Shown: positions 27,532 to 37,796, counted from the stretch's first letter. The stretch: 47,807 nt of DNA from Desulfobacteraceae bacterium (GCA_014237465.1 JABZFM010000032.1:1-47807); one strand, 5' to 3'. Notes: generated by a model from the sequence alone, not told the origin. Program-made: numbers and translations.

Positions 27532-30453
27532 TTAAACTCCTTCTAAGCGATGATTAATTGAATTCTTCGCGTTCACGCCATCCAGAACTTTTCGAATGGT
27601 TCTGGCGATTTGTTCGATGCTGATTGGTTTCATGACAAACGCCCGAAAGCCGATTTTTAATGCCTGGTCTTCGTTTATGGATTGGCTGAATCCCGTACAC
27701 AGAATAATCGGAATATCCGGCCGGATTTGCATGAGTTCCCGGGCCAGTTTTGCACCGGTCATGTGCGGCATGGTCATATCGGTTATGACCAGATCAAAAT
27801 CATCCGGAAAATTTTTAAATAATTCAAGCGCTTCTAGACTGCTGGTCCGGGCTTCAACCTGATAGCCCAATTGTTCCAGCACCTGACAGCCCAGGTCCAT
27901 AATGCTTTTTTCATCATCAATGAAAAGAATACGCTCATTTCCTGTCGGAACCTGCAAATTGATTTCAACTCCCGGCTGAATCTGTTTTTCGATAACCGGA
28001 AGAAAGACGTTAAAGCTGGATCCTTTTCCCGGTTCACTTTGAACAGTGATCACGCCCCCATGACTTTTAACGATTCCATGCACAACAGAAAGACCCAGGC
28101 CGGTTCCTTTATCCGGTGCCTTTGTGGTAAAAAAAGGATCGTACAGCCGTTTTATCAGTTCTTCTGACATCCCATTGCCGGTATCACTAACCGTCAGGCA
28201 GAGATAGCGGCCGGGAGTTATCTCGGGGTTTCTTGCCGCAAAGTCCTGGTCAAGCTCAACATTGTTCAAGCTGACCTCGAGGATTCCCCCGGATTCGCTC
28301 ATTGCATGTTCGGCATTCGTACCCAGATTCATCAAAATTTGATGAATCTGGGTCGGATCCGCCAATACCATTGCCTTGCTCATTAAATTTTGACGAATTT
28401 CAATGGTTGTCGGAATGGACGCCCTGAGCAGTTTGAGCGCTTCGTTGATGATCAATTTGGCCTGTACGGTTTGCTTTTTATGTTCCGCCTGGCGGCTGAA
28501 AGCGAGAATTTGTTTGACAAGATCCCGGGCCCGGTAGCCTGCTTTCAGAATCTCGTCTAATTTTTTCTTAAGACCGGGATGATTTGCGGCTTCATTTAAT
28601 CCCAGTTCCGTGTAGCCGATGACCGCCGACAGGATATTGTTAAAGTCATGGGCAATACCACCGGCCAGCGTACCGACGGCTTCCATCTTATGTGACTGCT
28701 GGAGTTTTGTTTCCAGATTTTTCTTTTCCGCTGCCGCCTTTTTTCTTTCGGTAATGTCGCGCGAAATCCCCAGCACACTGATGGCCCGCTTATTGTTGTC
28801 CCGGATGAATTTTGCGGTGATTTCAACCCATATGGTGGAACCATCCTTGCAATATTGTTTTAATTCTAGAGTCCTGGATCTTGATAACTCGGCAGTCCCG
28901 GTTTTATCTATTTTCAGTTCATCTGATATCAATTTTTTTGCGATCTTTAAAGATTGGGGGTGAAAAATTGCTTCAGGACTGAGTTTGGAGAACGCTTCAG
29001 GTGTATACCCAAGTATATGTTCAATCGAAGGACTGACATATGTAAACCTTGGCTCGGAAAAATCCAGTATCCAGATAATGTCGGAAATATTATCTGCCAG
29101 CAGGCGGTATTTTGCCTCGCTTTCCCTGATTTTTTTAAAAGATCTGGCATTGATGATACTGATCGCCATTTCAGAGGCAACCCCCATTAAGAGGTTCATA
29201 TCGCTTTGTCGTAAATCCATTTTGGATTTACTGTTATCCACGGCCAGAATGCCGATTGATTTTTTTTCATACACAATCGGTACGCAGATCAGCGACTGAC
29301 CGCCCAGTCGTTTGGAAAATTCCAGGCTTTTTTGGGAAAATGTATTTTCAATATCATTGAGGTTTTCAATGAGAAACGGTTTGCGCTTTCTTAAGGCCAT
29401 GACAAAAAGCCCTTTGGAATCAGGTTTGTCAATGTGAAATTCAGTGCTGTTTAATAACTTTTCCTCTTCCTTTGTATGACCATAGCCGCCTTTATAAATC
29501 AGCCGGGTCTCTTGTTCGTTTGTCAGCATAAACATGCCACGATCAAAGCCAAGACGATTTTTCATAACACCGGCAACCCTCTTGATAACCGAATCAACAT
29601 CCCGGATGGTTGATGTCGCATGGCCGATTTCCTGGACCAGCAGGGCATTGTTGTAGCGGATATTGCTTTCGGTTAAATGATCCTGGGCGGCTTCTTTTTG
29701 GTCATTTATTGTTTTAACCAGGCTTTTATTTTCAAGTTTTTCACATTTATACGCCAGCAGGAATACCAGGAATGCACCGGCCAGCGTGACAATTGTCCAG
29801 AGAGTATGGGGTATAAAGAAAAACAAAAGACCGCACGCCAGAATGCTCAACGGTGTAAAATAATTTTGTATCCGTTTCCAGAAATTCAGCTTTGATGGCT
29901 GCCAGGCTATAATGTAGCGACAGTGAGGATCTCCTTTGTGGAAACATTCCGGATGATCAATTTTAGCATACTGCCCGGTAAATAATTCTGCTACTGCCTC
30001 ATAAAAACCGGTTCGATTCTCACATTGATATGGTTTTTCAGCAATTCCCGGTTTGGGTGTTGAAACTATTTCTACTTTATTCGGCCCTGTTTTTCGGGTT
30101 TTTACACCTGCCCCCCGGCTTAGCAGTAAAGTTAATTTATCTGCTAGAAGATACATAGCCGTGGGATTCATAAATCCTAAAAAATATTGTTTTGCCGCCC
30201 CCAATCCTTCATAAGAAGCATATCTGCCGGCCTTTCGAGCGATATGCGGGTCTCCTGTCTGTTTGACCATGACATCATGAAAACGGTCGACCTGCTCCTG
30301 CGAAAACCAGTGGGACGGATCATCGATCATATATTTTTCAATTCCCGCTTCTTTTAGAACAGAGTCCTGATTGACATCAGGATGATAAATGAGAAGGTAT
30401 TGAAAGAAAATTTTAAGGATTCGACTGTTATAAGGCGATAATTTATTGTTCAT
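27532..30453 (-). CDS. Hybrid histidine kinase: N-terminal sensor, 2 TM, GAF, PAS, HisKA-HATPase, REC
   Basis: 973 aa. The N-terminal about 180 residues end with [13 protein letters not shown], a Cys-x8-Cys pattern typical of V4R/heme-NO-associated sensor domains. Two transmembrane helices span about 203-236. GAF follows (about 275-435, [23 protein letters not shown]), then PAS (about 445-570, ending [15 protein letters not shown]). The kinase H-box [19 protein letters not shown] has phospho-acceptor His602; ATPase motifs are [16 protein letters not shown] and [12 protein letters not shown] receiver domain ends the protein with DD near the start, phospho-acceptor Asp892 and Lys941 (MKP). No output domain, so the signal must pass to another partner. 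Monocistronic. Confidence 0.92.
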   Translation of the reverse strand: MNNKLSPYNSRILKIFFQYLLIYHPDVNQDSVLKEAGIEKYMIDDPSHWFSQEQVDRFHDVMVKQTGDPHIARKAGRYASYEGLGAAKQYFLGFMNPTAMYLLADKLTLLLSRGAGVKTRKTGPNKVEIVSTPKPGIAEKPYQCENRTGFYEAVAELFTGQYAKIDHPECFHKGDPHCRYIIAWQPSKLNFWKRIQNYFTPLSILACGLLFFFIPHTLWTIVTLAGAFLVFLLAYKCEKLENKSLVKTINDQKEAAQDHLTESNIRYNNALLVQEIGHATSTIRDVDSVIKRVAGVMKNRLGFDRGMFMLTNEQETRLIYKGGYGHTKEEEKLLNSTEFHIDKPDSKGLFVMALRKRKPFLIENLNDIENTFSQKSLEFSKRLGGQSLICVPIVYEKKSIGILAVDNSKSKMDLRQSDMNLLMGVASEMAISIINARSFKKIRESEAKYRLLADNISDIIWILDFSEPRFTYVSPSIEHILGYTPEAFSKLSPEAIFHPQSLKIAKKLISDELKIDKTGTAELSRSRTLELKQYCKDGSTIWVEITAKFIRDNNKRAISVLGISRDITERKKAAAEKKNLETKLQQSHKMEAVGTLAGGIAHDFNNILSAVIGYTELGLNEAANHPGLKKKLDEILKAGYRARDLVKQILAFSRQAEHKKQTVQAKLIINEALKLLRASIPTTIEIRQNLMSKAMVLADPTQIHQILMNLGTNAEHAMSESGGILEVSLNNVELDQDFAARNPEITPGRYLCLTVSDTGNGMSEELIKRLYDPFFTTKAPDKGTGLGLSVVHGIVKSHGGVITVQSEPGKGSSFNVFLPVIEKQIQPGVEINLQVPTGNERILFIDDEKSIMDLGCQVLEQLGYQVEARTSSLEALELFKNFPDDFDLVITDMTMPHMTGAKLARELMQIRPDIPIILCTGFSQSINEDQALKIGFRAFVMKPISIEQIARTIRKVLDGVNAKNSINHRLEGV

Positions 30454-30905
30454 TGGCTTTTTGATTTGTTGGATATGATTGTTATGGTCAACAAAATGCT
30501 CAGTATAAATTTTTTTATATCGCTATGATTGAACAATAAGGAATAATAATCTGTAAATATTTAAATTTGTTAAGTTAATTTATGGATGCGATTTCCCTTT
30601 TTATTATAACAATATGTGCTGGCCAACAGTCTAAAGATTTGTAATGTTTTAAAATTCATATAACATTTTTTATTTTAATGCAATTCTTTTTGCCGAAGAT
30701 CGATTACAGATGCGAAAAGGTGAGCGCAGAAAGGTCGATGAACAAACTATTCTTGAGCCAACCGGATTAGCAGATTTTCTTTTTTATTGAGAAAAAGCAT
30801 TAAACAATATATTTTCCAGTGTTGATAATAAACAACTTTGATAAAAACCATTTATTGGGTCGAAAAATAAGATTTTTATTTTTCTCCAAATAACATTTTA
30901 AGCGA
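30454..30905. other. AT-rich divergent intergenic region
   Basis: 452 bp between two divergent genes. A 26-codon ORF (30710-30790) starting MRKGERRKVDEQ is not supported by any recognised feature. No terminator or repeat was seen. Confidence 0.4.
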
Positions 30906-32396
30906 ATGGAAGAAATGAAAATAGTTTTAGTAAATCTATCCAGTACAATGTCTTCTGATGGTTCACGGCTTATTTCTGCACTGCTAAAACGATCTGGTTA
31001 TTCTGTTACAAATATTTTTCTGGCAAGATCAAATCCTTTTAATTATGACAAAAGCGAATTGATGTTATTAGACCCGATTCTTGAAAAAACGAAACTTGTT
31101 TTGATCGGTGTATATAGCAGTTACGTCTTAAGAGCGATTCATATAACAGAATATATTAAAAAGACTTTTCCTGAAATAATCGTTGTCTGGGGAGGGCCCC
31201 ATTGTACCGCCGCACCTGAAATGGCTTTAGAGTTTGCCGACGGTGTTTGTTTTTCCGAAGGTGATGAAGCCGTCATTGATTTTGTAAATAAAATGGCAGG
31301 GGATAAGGACTATAGCGATATTCCGAATATGGCTTTCCGAAAAGGTGATAAAATTATAATTAATAAGGTATTGCCGCCATTTAAAGATTTAGACAGCCTG
31401 CCATATTATGATTATGATTTTAATAATGCATATCTCTTAGATAAGCAGCTCGTTCCTTTAAATAGAGAGATAATAAAAGAAAGATTTGCTTACTACCCGT
31501 TTTATGAACCGACATTTTATTTTCTATCATCAAGAGGCTGCCCTAATAAATGCACATATTGCAACAATTCCCGTTACATTTCCATGTTCGGGAAAAATTC
31601 GATTCGGTTCCATTCAGTCGACCGCATTTTTAACGAGCTTGAGGTGTCTTTAGAAAAATTAGATTTTTTTAAATATATACTGATTGCCGATGATGATTTT
31701 TTTATGAGACCCCTTGATCAGATAGAAAATTTTTCAAAACAGTATAAAGGAAAAATTGGGATTCCTTTTGGCGTTGCCGTTAGTCCCAATACGTATAATT
31801 CAAAAAAGATGAGACTTCTTGTTAATGCCGGACTGCGGTTTATTCAGATGGGCGTTCAGACAGGAAGCCAGAGAGTCCTTGATGATGTTTTTAAAAGAAA
31901 TACAAATGTTAAAAAAACACTTGCTGTTATCCGGGAACTTACTGAATATAAAAAATCAGATGGCATTGATCTTCTCGTGGATTTTATAATTGATAATCCA
32001 TATGAAACGCGTGAAGATGTTTTTCTAACATATAAATCACTTCTTGAACTCCCCATTCATGTTATTACAAATATATTCTATTTGACTTTTTTCCCTGGAA
32101 CACCGTTATATGAACAGGCTGTCAAAGACGGTTATACAGAACCCTTTGGGAAAAAGACATCCAGGCTTAGATTTTTTACAAGACAGGGTGTGAAGGTCCG
32201 ATATCAAAAAAATTATGAAATGTTTCTGATTCTTCTTATAAAAAAATTCAGGCTCCATTGCATTGATCATCAGTTTCGTTATCGAAGATGGATCCCGCTG
32301 GCTGTTTTTCGGTTTTTAGGAATAAAGCCGTTACGGGCGATTGCCTCCTTGTTCCCCGAATCTTTTTTTATGTTTTTATTTAAAAAAATTGATTAA
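30906..32396 (+). CDS. B12-binding-type radical SAM protein (AT-rich)
   Basis: 496 aa. Cobalamin-binding-like N-terminus (MKIVLVNLSS, ALLKRSGYSV, IIVVWGGPHCTAAPE, FSEGDEAV), radical SAM cysteines in RGCPNKCTYC (Cys212, Cys216, Cys219). ADDDFFMRPLDQI, LRFIQMGVQTGSQRVLD and FFPGTPLYEQA follow. The C-terminus is basic and hydrophobic (IPLAVFRFLGIKPLRA, SLFPESFFMFLFKKID). Codon use is clearly more AT-rich than the neighbours, suggesting separate acquisition. It may start at 30906 or at the ATG at 30915. A relic of a related gene's C-terminus lies at 34263-34358. Substrate unknown. Confidence 0.85.
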   Translation: MEEMKIVLVNLSSTMSSDGSRLISALLKRSGYSVTNIFLARSNPFNYDKSELMLLDPILEKTKLVLIGVYSSYVLRAIHITEYIKKTFPEIIVVWGGPHCTAAPEMALEFADGVCFSEGDEAVIDFVNKMAGDKDYSDIPNMAFRKGDKIIINKVLPPFKDLDSLPYYDYDFNNAYLLDKQLVPLNREIIKERFAYYPFYEPTFYFLSSRGCPNKCTYCNNSRYISMFGKNSIRFHSVDRIFNELEVSLEKLDFFKYILIADDDFFMRPLDQIENFSKQYKGKIGIPFGVAVSPNTYNSKKMRLLVNAGLRFIQMGVQTGSQRVLDDVFKRNTNVKKTLAVIRELTEYKKSDGIDLLVDFIIDNPYETREDVFLTYKSLLELPIHVITNIFYLTFFPGTPLYEQAVKDGYTEPFGKKTSRLRFFTRQGVKVRYQKNYEMFLILLIKKFRLHCIDHQFRYRRWIPLAVFRFLGIKPLRAIASLFPESFFMFLFKKID

Positions 32397-32482
32397 ATCA
32401 GCGTTACAGTCGTAAAATAGATAATTTACAGGAATGCGGTTGTGCCGGAAGAGTGCACCGTAAAGCAGGGTAAATAATTTTT

Positions 32483-32527
32483 AAAAAAAAAGTCCGAAAC
32501 AGATAAATTATCTGTTTCGGACTTTTT
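32483..32527. terminator. Bidirectional rho-independent terminator
   Basis: GTCCGAAACAGATAA and its exact inverse (32492-32522, one base between) flanked by A9 on the left and TTTTT on the right. It serves the plus-strand radical SAM gene and the minus-strand EEP gene, which converge here. Confidence 0.9.
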
Positions 32528-32540
32528 GCGTTAACTGGAA

Positions 32541-33755
32541 TTATTCAGGAGTTACAAACTTGACTTTCGCAACCACGCCGGCATGGTCAGACGGCCATAG
32601 AAAGTAACCGGGCGCATTGGTGTTGGGCACCATGTCAGACACTTCATCTCCGACAACATCGCATGAAACCTTGTCTAACATCAGATCTAATGGATCCACG
32701 AAGATGAGATCGATGCGTGAAGTGAGTTCAGCAAACGGGTCACTGACTAAATCGTCGAAGCCACTGGTGTAGCCCTCATCATATTTACTCTGCAGAAGCC
32801 ATGTATCCAGGTAACCGGCACCCACTGCCAGCATATAGGGCGGTACATACGGGAAACACCCGAGGCCTGGATGACAGCCCATGCCTGGAACATCTTCCGG
32901 AGAGCTGTTGAAATCGCCGACCATGATGATCGGTTTGGGACCAATAAGCCCTGATAGATAGTCTAAAGTGCCCAGTAATTCCTGCATTTGCCAACTCTGG
33001 AATACCCTAAAGATGCTTTCCGGTGAACTGCGCACTTCAAGGTGTGTATTAACGAAACGGAAGGTTTCGCCTTTGATATCAACATCAACGATAACATAAC
33101 CCCGGGTGAATTCAGCGTAAATGCCTCCGAGATCATATCCCACGTTATAAGTATAGTGATTGGCGAGTACCTCATAGGCAGCATGGCCCTTACGTACCAG
33201 GACAATATCATGGTCTACTAGGCGCACATCATCAAAAGTGGGAATCCCTTCCGGAGTAAACCCGGTCAGCATGGGCATTTCAATGTTGGCATTTTCAATA
33301 ATAAAAGCGTCATATTCCATTCCGCGTGCTTTTAATGCGTCATCAAGAACCGTATAAAAGTCAATGACAACATCCGTTGCCGGGACCGTTCCGCCCCATG
33401 CCATATCACCGGGGGACTGTATGTAGTAGGCTTCCACTTCCTGCAGACCGACAACCTGCGGTTTGACTCTTGCGATTTCGTCGGCAAGTGCTTCAGCGCG
33501 CGCGGGGAAGTTGGTAAAAAGCATTGTCTGAAAAATCTCTGCAACCGCAATTGGAACATCTAAACCACCGAGCGCAGGATCCGGATTCTGTGCGGCTTCG
33601 ACCACTTTGAAAATATCCGCACCCAGGTAAAGATTTCGTGTCATGGTTTTAAATTTGATGTCCTCGGCCAAAGCGGATGAAAGCGGTGCCGCAAGAATCG
33701 CGATGCCGATGCACAGGCAGAGGGTAAGTTTTAAGATGGAAAATTTTTTGTTCAT
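32541..33755 (-). CDS. Secreted endonuclease/exonuclease/phosphatase-family hydrolase
   Basis: 404 aa from the ATG at 33755, which has AAAGGAGGAG upstream; the frame to 33809 is an extension. Signal peptide with cleavage near SSALAED, then the EEP fold: FKTMTRNLYLGADI, GLQEVE (metal Glu), IIMVGDFNSSPED (Asp/Asn), RIDLIFVDP and WPSDHAGVVAKVKF (terminal SDH). It is exported, so nucleic acid, phospholipid or inositol-phosphate substrates outside the cytoplasm are all possible. It may share transcription with the small arginine-rich ORF 68 bp upstream. Confidence 0.88.
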   Translation of the reverse strand: MNKKFSILKLTLCLCIGIAILAAPLSSALAEDIKFKTMTRNLYLGADIFKVVEAAQNPDPALGGLDVPIAVAEIFQTMLFTNFPARAEALADEIARVKPQVVGLQEVEAYYIQSPGDMAWGGTVPATDVVIDFYTVLDDALKARGMEYDAFIIENANIEMPMLTGFTPEGIPTFDDVRLVDHDIVLVRKGHAAYEVLANHYTYNVGYDLGGIYAEFTRGYVIVDVDIKGETFRFVNTHLEVRSSPESIFRVFQSWQMQELLGTLDYLSGLIGPKPIIMVGDFNSSPEDVPGMGCHPGLGCFPYVPPYMLAVGAGYLDTWLLQSKYDEGYTSGFDDLVSDPFAELTSRIDLIFVDPLDLMLDKVSCDVVGDEVSDMVPNTNAPGYFLWPSDHAGVVAKVKFVTPE

Positions 33756-33800
33756 AATAACTCCTCCTTTTTGGTGACTATTTTTTTTATGGTCTATCGG

Positions 33801-33821
33801 AAAAGGCAAAGTCTTTTTGCC
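33801..33821 (-). terminator. Weak hairpin with T-run between the small ORF and the EEP gene
   Basis: Minus strand GGCAAA-AAGAC-TTTGCC followed by TTTT, directly after the stop of the 47-codon ORF. Possibly an attenuator. Confidence 0.4.
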
Positions 33822-33823
33822 GG

Positions 33824-33967
33824 TCAGTCTGTTTTTCTTCTGTCTTTTCCGGATCGTTCATCCCAGCCGCTCCGGCGTTCAGGCCCATTATAATTCGGGG
33901 CATTATGTTTCCGTCGGGGTTTGTCCGTCCGCCGGTCTTTACCGGAACGCCGCTCAATGTTATTCAT
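33824..33967 (-). CDS. 47-aa arginine-rich small protein with RRSGxDRR repeats
   Basis: ATG at 33967 with AGGAG 6 bp upstream; the stop is at 33824. The protein begins MNNIERRSGKDRRTDKPRRK and later repeats PERRSGWDERSGKDRR, so the block RRSG(K/W)D occurs three times in variant form. It is strongly basic with no hydrophobic segment. Small proteins and protein termini with such blocks are known to me from deltaproteobacteria, but I know of no assigned function. It lies upstream of, and on the same strand as, the exported EEP hydrolase. Confidence 0.6.
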   Translation of the reverse strand: MNNIERRSGKDRRTDKPRRKHNAPNYNGPERRSGWDERSGKDRRKTD

Positions 33968-34121
33968 TGGCAGTCTCCTAGTCTCACCAATTCATTATGT
34001 TGGTTTGGGTTATCTGGTTATTAAACGGGCATACCGACAACAAAATTATAATAATTTTACTATATCGGAAAGGTGAAGAAAAACAATGGGTCGGAGGTAT
34101 GATTTTTTCATACAAAAAAGA

Positions 34122-34136
34122 CCCTGCCGGGCAGGG
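34122..34136 (-). terminator. Terminator downstream of the radical SAM relic
   Basis: Minus strand: CCCTGCC and GGCAGGG in a tight hairpin followed by a run of T. It lies 127 bp beyond the relic's stop and may have belonged to the lost gene. Confidence 0.55.
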
Positions 34137-34262
34137 CATATTCAGACCAAAGGCCTAACCCTTCGGGCTAAATCCGGTCAAAGCGGGATACGGCAAAAAA
34201 CCAGATTTGAAAACAGCGGTCCGGCTTTTCTCCAAAACAGGCGCATGAATACGACAGAGTCC

Positions 34263-34358
34263 TTACTGGATTTTTTTGCAGAGAAATTCGTAAAAAGATT
34301 CAGGAAAAAGTGATGCCACAGCACGCATTGGCCAGCTTCCCAGAATACGAAAAACAGA
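34263..34358 (-). pseudogene. C-terminal relic of a radical SAM gene
   Basis: 31 codons plus stop encode SVFRILGSWPMRAVASLFPE followed by SFYEFLCKKIQ. Aligned by eye with the last 31 residues of the radical SAM protein at 30906-32396 it shares 21 identical residues and the same stop position. No catalytic part remains upstream, where the GntR promoter begins. This looks like the end of a deleted paralogue on the opposite strand. Confidence 0.75.
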
Positions 34359-34462
34359 CGGTTTTATCAACGACCTCTCTTTTATCACTTTTTTAATAGA
34401 GAGTAAAATGCATTTTACAGGTATTTCCGAATTGGGTTCTTGAATCTCCAAAAAAAAATGTG

Positions 34463-34498
34463 TTGACAAAGAAATTTTTGACTGTCATGGTAATACCA
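34463..34498 (+). promoter_or_regulatory. GntR/FadR promoter and operator
   Basis: TTGACA at 34463-34468 and, 19 bp later, the palindrome TGGTA-A-TACCA (34488-34498), which fits the TGGTnnnACCA-type operator of FadR-subfamily regulators and overlaps the expected -10 region. Autoregulation of the glycyl radical operon is likely. Confidence 0.6.
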
Positions 34499-34526
34499 CC
34501 AGCCAAAAGAAGGAGAAGTAAATTCG

Positions 34527-35249
34527 ATGTTTGACGGATTATATCCTGTTAAAACAGACAGTTTAAAAGAAATTTGTATAAAGCGCTTTGAGGGGTCGAT
34601 TTTATCGGGTGCTTTTACAGTTGGTGAGAAACTGCCGCCGGAACGGGAACTGGCCAAACGCCTTGGCGTGAGCCGGCCGGTGGTACACGAGGCGCTGGTG
34701 GACATCGCCGCCAAAGGGCTGGTGACCATGACGCCGCGGAAAGGAACCATGGTCAATGACTTCCGCCGCCAGGGGTCTGTGTCTCTACTGATATCTTTGC
34801 TGGAATATCATGACGGAAAGCTTGATTCCAAGCTGTTAGACGGTTTGCTCAATATGCGGCTGCTGGTTGAGATTGAAAATGCGCGCCTGGCAGCCAGAAA
34901 TCGCACGGAAGCTCAGCTTGAAGAGTTTAATAATGTGCTGCGCCGCGAATCGGCGGTGGGTCATACGGATATTGAAGTCATCATCCAACTTGATTTTGAG
35001 TTTCACCTGATCCTTGCGATTGCCACTGATAACCTGCTTTACCCGCTTTTGTTAAATTCTTTTAAACCGGTGTATACGAATTTTTCCGGTCAGTTTTTTC
35101 AGGATCCCACCGTGGTCGATATTGTGTTTGATTTCCACAGAAAATTTGTCGCCGCCATTTCAGACCAGGATGAGGAGAGAGCCGCGGATATCATGCATAA
35201 GATGTTAAGCCATGGAGAAGATCGTTTAAGAAAGATTATCTCGAAATAA
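34527..35249 (+). CDS. GntR-family (FadR subfamily) transcriptional regulator
   Basis: 240 aa. N-terminal winged helix (about 9-75) with the GntR signature GEKLPPERELAKRLGVSRPV and VHEALVDIAAKGLV. C-terminal all-helical FCD-type ligand domain (about 85-235), with possible metal/ligand residues Asp and His in LDFEFHLILA and the late FHRKFVAAI. FCD domains usually bind small organic acids. It is 13 bp upstream of the glycyl radical enzyme gene, so it is almost certainly the operon's regulator. AAGGAGAAG precedes the ATG. Confidence 0.92.
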   Translation: MFDGLYPVKTDSLKEICIKRFEGSILSGAFTVGEKLPPERELAKRLGVSRPVVHEALVDIAAKGLVTMTPRKGTMVNDFRRQGSVSLLISLLEYHDGKLDSKLLDGLLNMRLLVEIENARLAARNRTEAQLEEFNNVLRRESAVGHTDIEVIIQLDFEFHLILAIATDNLLYPLLLNSFKPVYTNFSGQFFQDPTVVDIVFDFHRKFVAAISDQDEERAADIMHKMLSHGEDRLRKIISK

Positions 35250-35262
35250 GAGGAGGTTACTG

Positions 35263-37776
35263 ATGAGTATAGCCGCAAAAGAAATACAACACCAGATCAA
35301 GGAACCCAAAGGGCTTTCCAGCCGGATTGCCAGACTCCGGGATTATTATTTTAAAGGAGCGGACCGGGCATGGAACAACCAGACCACCTCCTGGACCACC
35401 GGAACGCCGTGGGATGTTCAATTCAATGAGATAACGTTTTATATCGTTCCGGAGACCTATATGCTGATGCAGACCCTTCGCAGCTCCTACCGTCAGTCTG
35501 CACGGCCGGTTATACTGCCGGAGGATTTCTGGGAAAAATCGCTTGTGGAACGCCGGGCATGGTTTATCCGGGAGGTCATGGTCAATTATCTGCCAAAAGA
35601 GATTTTGCCGGGGGACCTGCTGGCCGGCGGCCGGTTTAACATCATGGCTTCCATGTGCCTGACCGAAAAAGAGCAGAAGGAATTTGACCGCCTGACCATA
35701 GGCAAAAAAGGCGCTCGTGAAGCGGTGTTCTGGTTTCACGGGCATGGGTATGGCAACGCCGGTGCCACCAGCGGGCACCTGGTTCCGGGCCACGAAAGGG
35801 CGTTGACCCTTGGCTGGAAAGGGATCCATGCGGATCTGGAATCTAAGTACAACAGCTTATCTAAAGAAGATCAAGACGGTGCTGCCGGCGCCCAGCTTCG
35901 CGCCATGATGACGGCAGCGACCATGCCCCGGGATCTGGCGGCTGAATATGCAAAGGTGTGCCAAAGGCTTGCTGTGAAGGAAACCGATTCGGACCGCAAG
36001 GCCGAGCTGAAGCAGATGGTTCAGAATTTAAGCCGGGTGCCGTGGGAACCGCCAAAAACATTCTGGGAAGCGGTCCAGGCCCTGTGGCTCAATCATATGC
36101 TGATCATGAGTGATGAAAACTACCCCGGCCCGGGCGTTTCCTTTGGCCGGATCGATCAGTACCTGCTGCCCTACTGGGAATATTCGATAAAGAACGGCAT
36201 GGATCGCGAGTTTGGCAAAGAAATCCTAAAATGCTTCTGGGTCCATTCAAACACCGCCTATGATTACATGATTCGAAGCGGCAACCAGGGAATTTCCGCC
36301 GGATTCGGTCAGCTCATCACCCTTTCCGGGCTGGGTAAAAACGGGGCGGACATGACCAATGATCTGACCTATGCCATTCTTGAGGTCATCGACGAGATGA
36401 CGCCCATTTTAGAACCCAAGCCCAATGTCCGTATGCATCGAAATTCGCCGGAGGTCTTGATGGATAAGATGGTGGATATGATCTCATCAAGCCAGGGGGC
36501 GCCGTTTCTGATTAATTTTGATGAGCGGTCCATGGCCGGAATGATGAGGGAAGCCAAAGTGGCCGGCATTGAGCACCTGATCAATAAGGAGAATGTCCAT
36601 GAATATGCGCCGGTAGGGTGTCTCGAAAATACCATGGTGGGCAATGATCGGTCCGGTACGGTGGATAATAATCTGAATTTGCTAAAAGCCGTAGAACTGG
36701 CGCTGACCGGCGGCAGAGATCTGATTCCATTTGTGGATCCCATGACGTTTAAGACCGAAAAGATACGCCAGGACGGCCCGGAAACCGGAGATGCGACCCG
36801 GTTTAAAACCTGGGACGAGTTCTGGGAAGCATACAAACAGCAAAATGCCTATATTATCAAAAAATGTGTGGATTTGTATGAGAAGTCCGAGTCAATCCGG
36901 GTAAAATTTCTGCAAACCCCTTATCTGTCATGCCTGGTTAAGGGGTGTGCGGAAAAAGGACTGGATATTACCCAGGGCGGGGCGGAGATCAGTTTGGTTA
37001 CCATGGAAGCAGTAACGTATGCCACCACTGTGGATGCGCTGCTGGCCATTAAATACCTGGTGTTTGATGGAAAAAAATGTACCATGAAAGAACTGATTCA
37101 GGCATTAAAAGACAACTGGGAAGGCCATAACGTGCTTCAGGCGCTGGCGAAAAACCGGGCGCCTAAGTATGGTCGGGATGATGATGCGGCGGATGCCATG
37201 GCAAAACAGGTCATGGACCTCTGGACCGTTGAAACCTGGAAGCATCGGACAATTTCCACCGGCCGACAGTTTCGGCCGGGGATGCTGAGTTGGAACTACT
37301 GGGTGGGTGACGGGTATGTGATGGCAGCCAGTGCCGACGGACGGGCTAAAGGACAGTTTTTGTCCAATGCCATCTGTCCGTCCAATGGGGCGGATATTAA
37401 CGGTCCCACGGCAAACGCCAATTCCGTTGGAAAAGCATTGGGCGGCATGGCGGTGAAGGGACAGGGCGATTGGGAAGACTACTTAAACAGCCTGCCCAAT
37501 GGCGCCAGCCACACGATTACCTTTAATCCGTCGATTATCAAAGATCCCGAGCACAGAAACAAGTTCAAGGCGTTTTTAAAAGGATACGCGCAAAACGGCG
37601 GTACCTGCCTTCAGGTGAATATGCTGGATTCGGACATGTTAAGGGATGCCCAAAAACATCCCCAGGACTACCGGCACCTGCTGGTGCGGATTACCGGGTA
37701 CAATACGTATTTTACGTCTGTTGGTAAGGAACTGCAGAATGAGGTGATTGCCAGGTTGAGTCATCAAAAATTTTAA
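35263..37776 (+). CDS. Glycyl radical enzyme (pyruvate formate-lyase superfamily), function unassigned
   Basis: 837 aa. Active-site thiyl cysteine in APVGCLEN (Cys453) with Glu455, the CxE arrangement of dehydratase, C-N lyase and arylacetate-decarboxylase-type enzymes. The glycyl radical loop is VRITGYNTYF (Gly812). The usual superfamily blocks GADMTNDLTYAILEV, PNVRMHRNSPE and PKYGRDDDAADA are present. The N-terminus is unusual (RDYYFKGADRAWNNQTTSWT, then TGTPWDVQFNE). The Cys-to-Gly spacing of 359 is longer than in PFL or choline lyase as I recall them. No small iron-sulfur subunit gene is adjacent, which argues against classical hydroxyphenylacetate decarboxylase or benzylsuccinate synthase. 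Strictly anaerobic chemistry is expected; the substrate is unknown. Confidence 0.9.
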   Translation: MSIAAKEIQHQIKEPKGLSSRIARLRDYYFKGADRAWNNQTTSWTTGTPWDVQFNEITFYIVPETYMLMQTLRSSYRQSARPVILPEDFWEKSLVERRAWFIREVMVNYLPKEILPGDLLAGGRFNIMASMCLTEKEQKEFDRLTIGKKGAREAVFWFHGHGYGNAGATSGHLVPGHERALTLGWKGIHADLESKYNSLSKEDQDGAAGAQLRAMMTAATMPRDLAAEYAKVCQRLAVKETDSDRKAELKQMVQNLSRVPWEPPKTFWEAVQALWLNHMLIMSDENYPGPGVSFGRIDQYLLPYWEYSIKNGMDREFGKEILKCFWVHSNTAYDYMIRSGNQGISAGFGQLITLSGLGKNGADMTNDLTYAILEVIDEMTPILEPKPNVRMHRNSPEVLMDKMVDMISSSQGAPFLINFDERSMAGMMREAKVAGIEHLINKENVHEYAPVGCLENTMVGNDRSGTVDNNLNLLKAVELALTGGRDLIPFVDPMTFKTEKIRQDGPETGDATRFKTWDEFWEAYKQQNAYIIKKCVDLYEKSESIRVKFLQTPYLSCLVKGCAEKGLDITQGGAEISLVTMEAVTYATTVDALLAIKYLVFDGKKCTMKELIQALKDNWEGHNVLQALAKNRAPKYGRDDDAADAMAKQVMDLWTVETWKHRTISTGRQFRPGMLSWNYWVGDGYVMAASADGRAKGQFLSNAICPSNGADINGPTANANSVGKALGGMAVKGQGDWEDYLNSLPNGASHTITFNPSIIKDPEHRNKFKAFLKGYAQNGGTCLQVNMLDSDMLRDAQKHPQDYRHLLVRITGYNTYFTSVGKELQNEVIARLSHQKF

Positions 37777-37796
37777 TTTTTGGTAAAAAACGGCGT

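Noticed and set aside
30710-30790. 26-codon ORF starting MRKGERRKVDEQ
   Set aside because: No ribosome-binding site or recognised similarity; lies in AT-rich spacer.
34086-34313. 75-codon plus-strand ORF
   Set aside because: Antisense to the radical SAM relic and its terminator; composition looks like noise.
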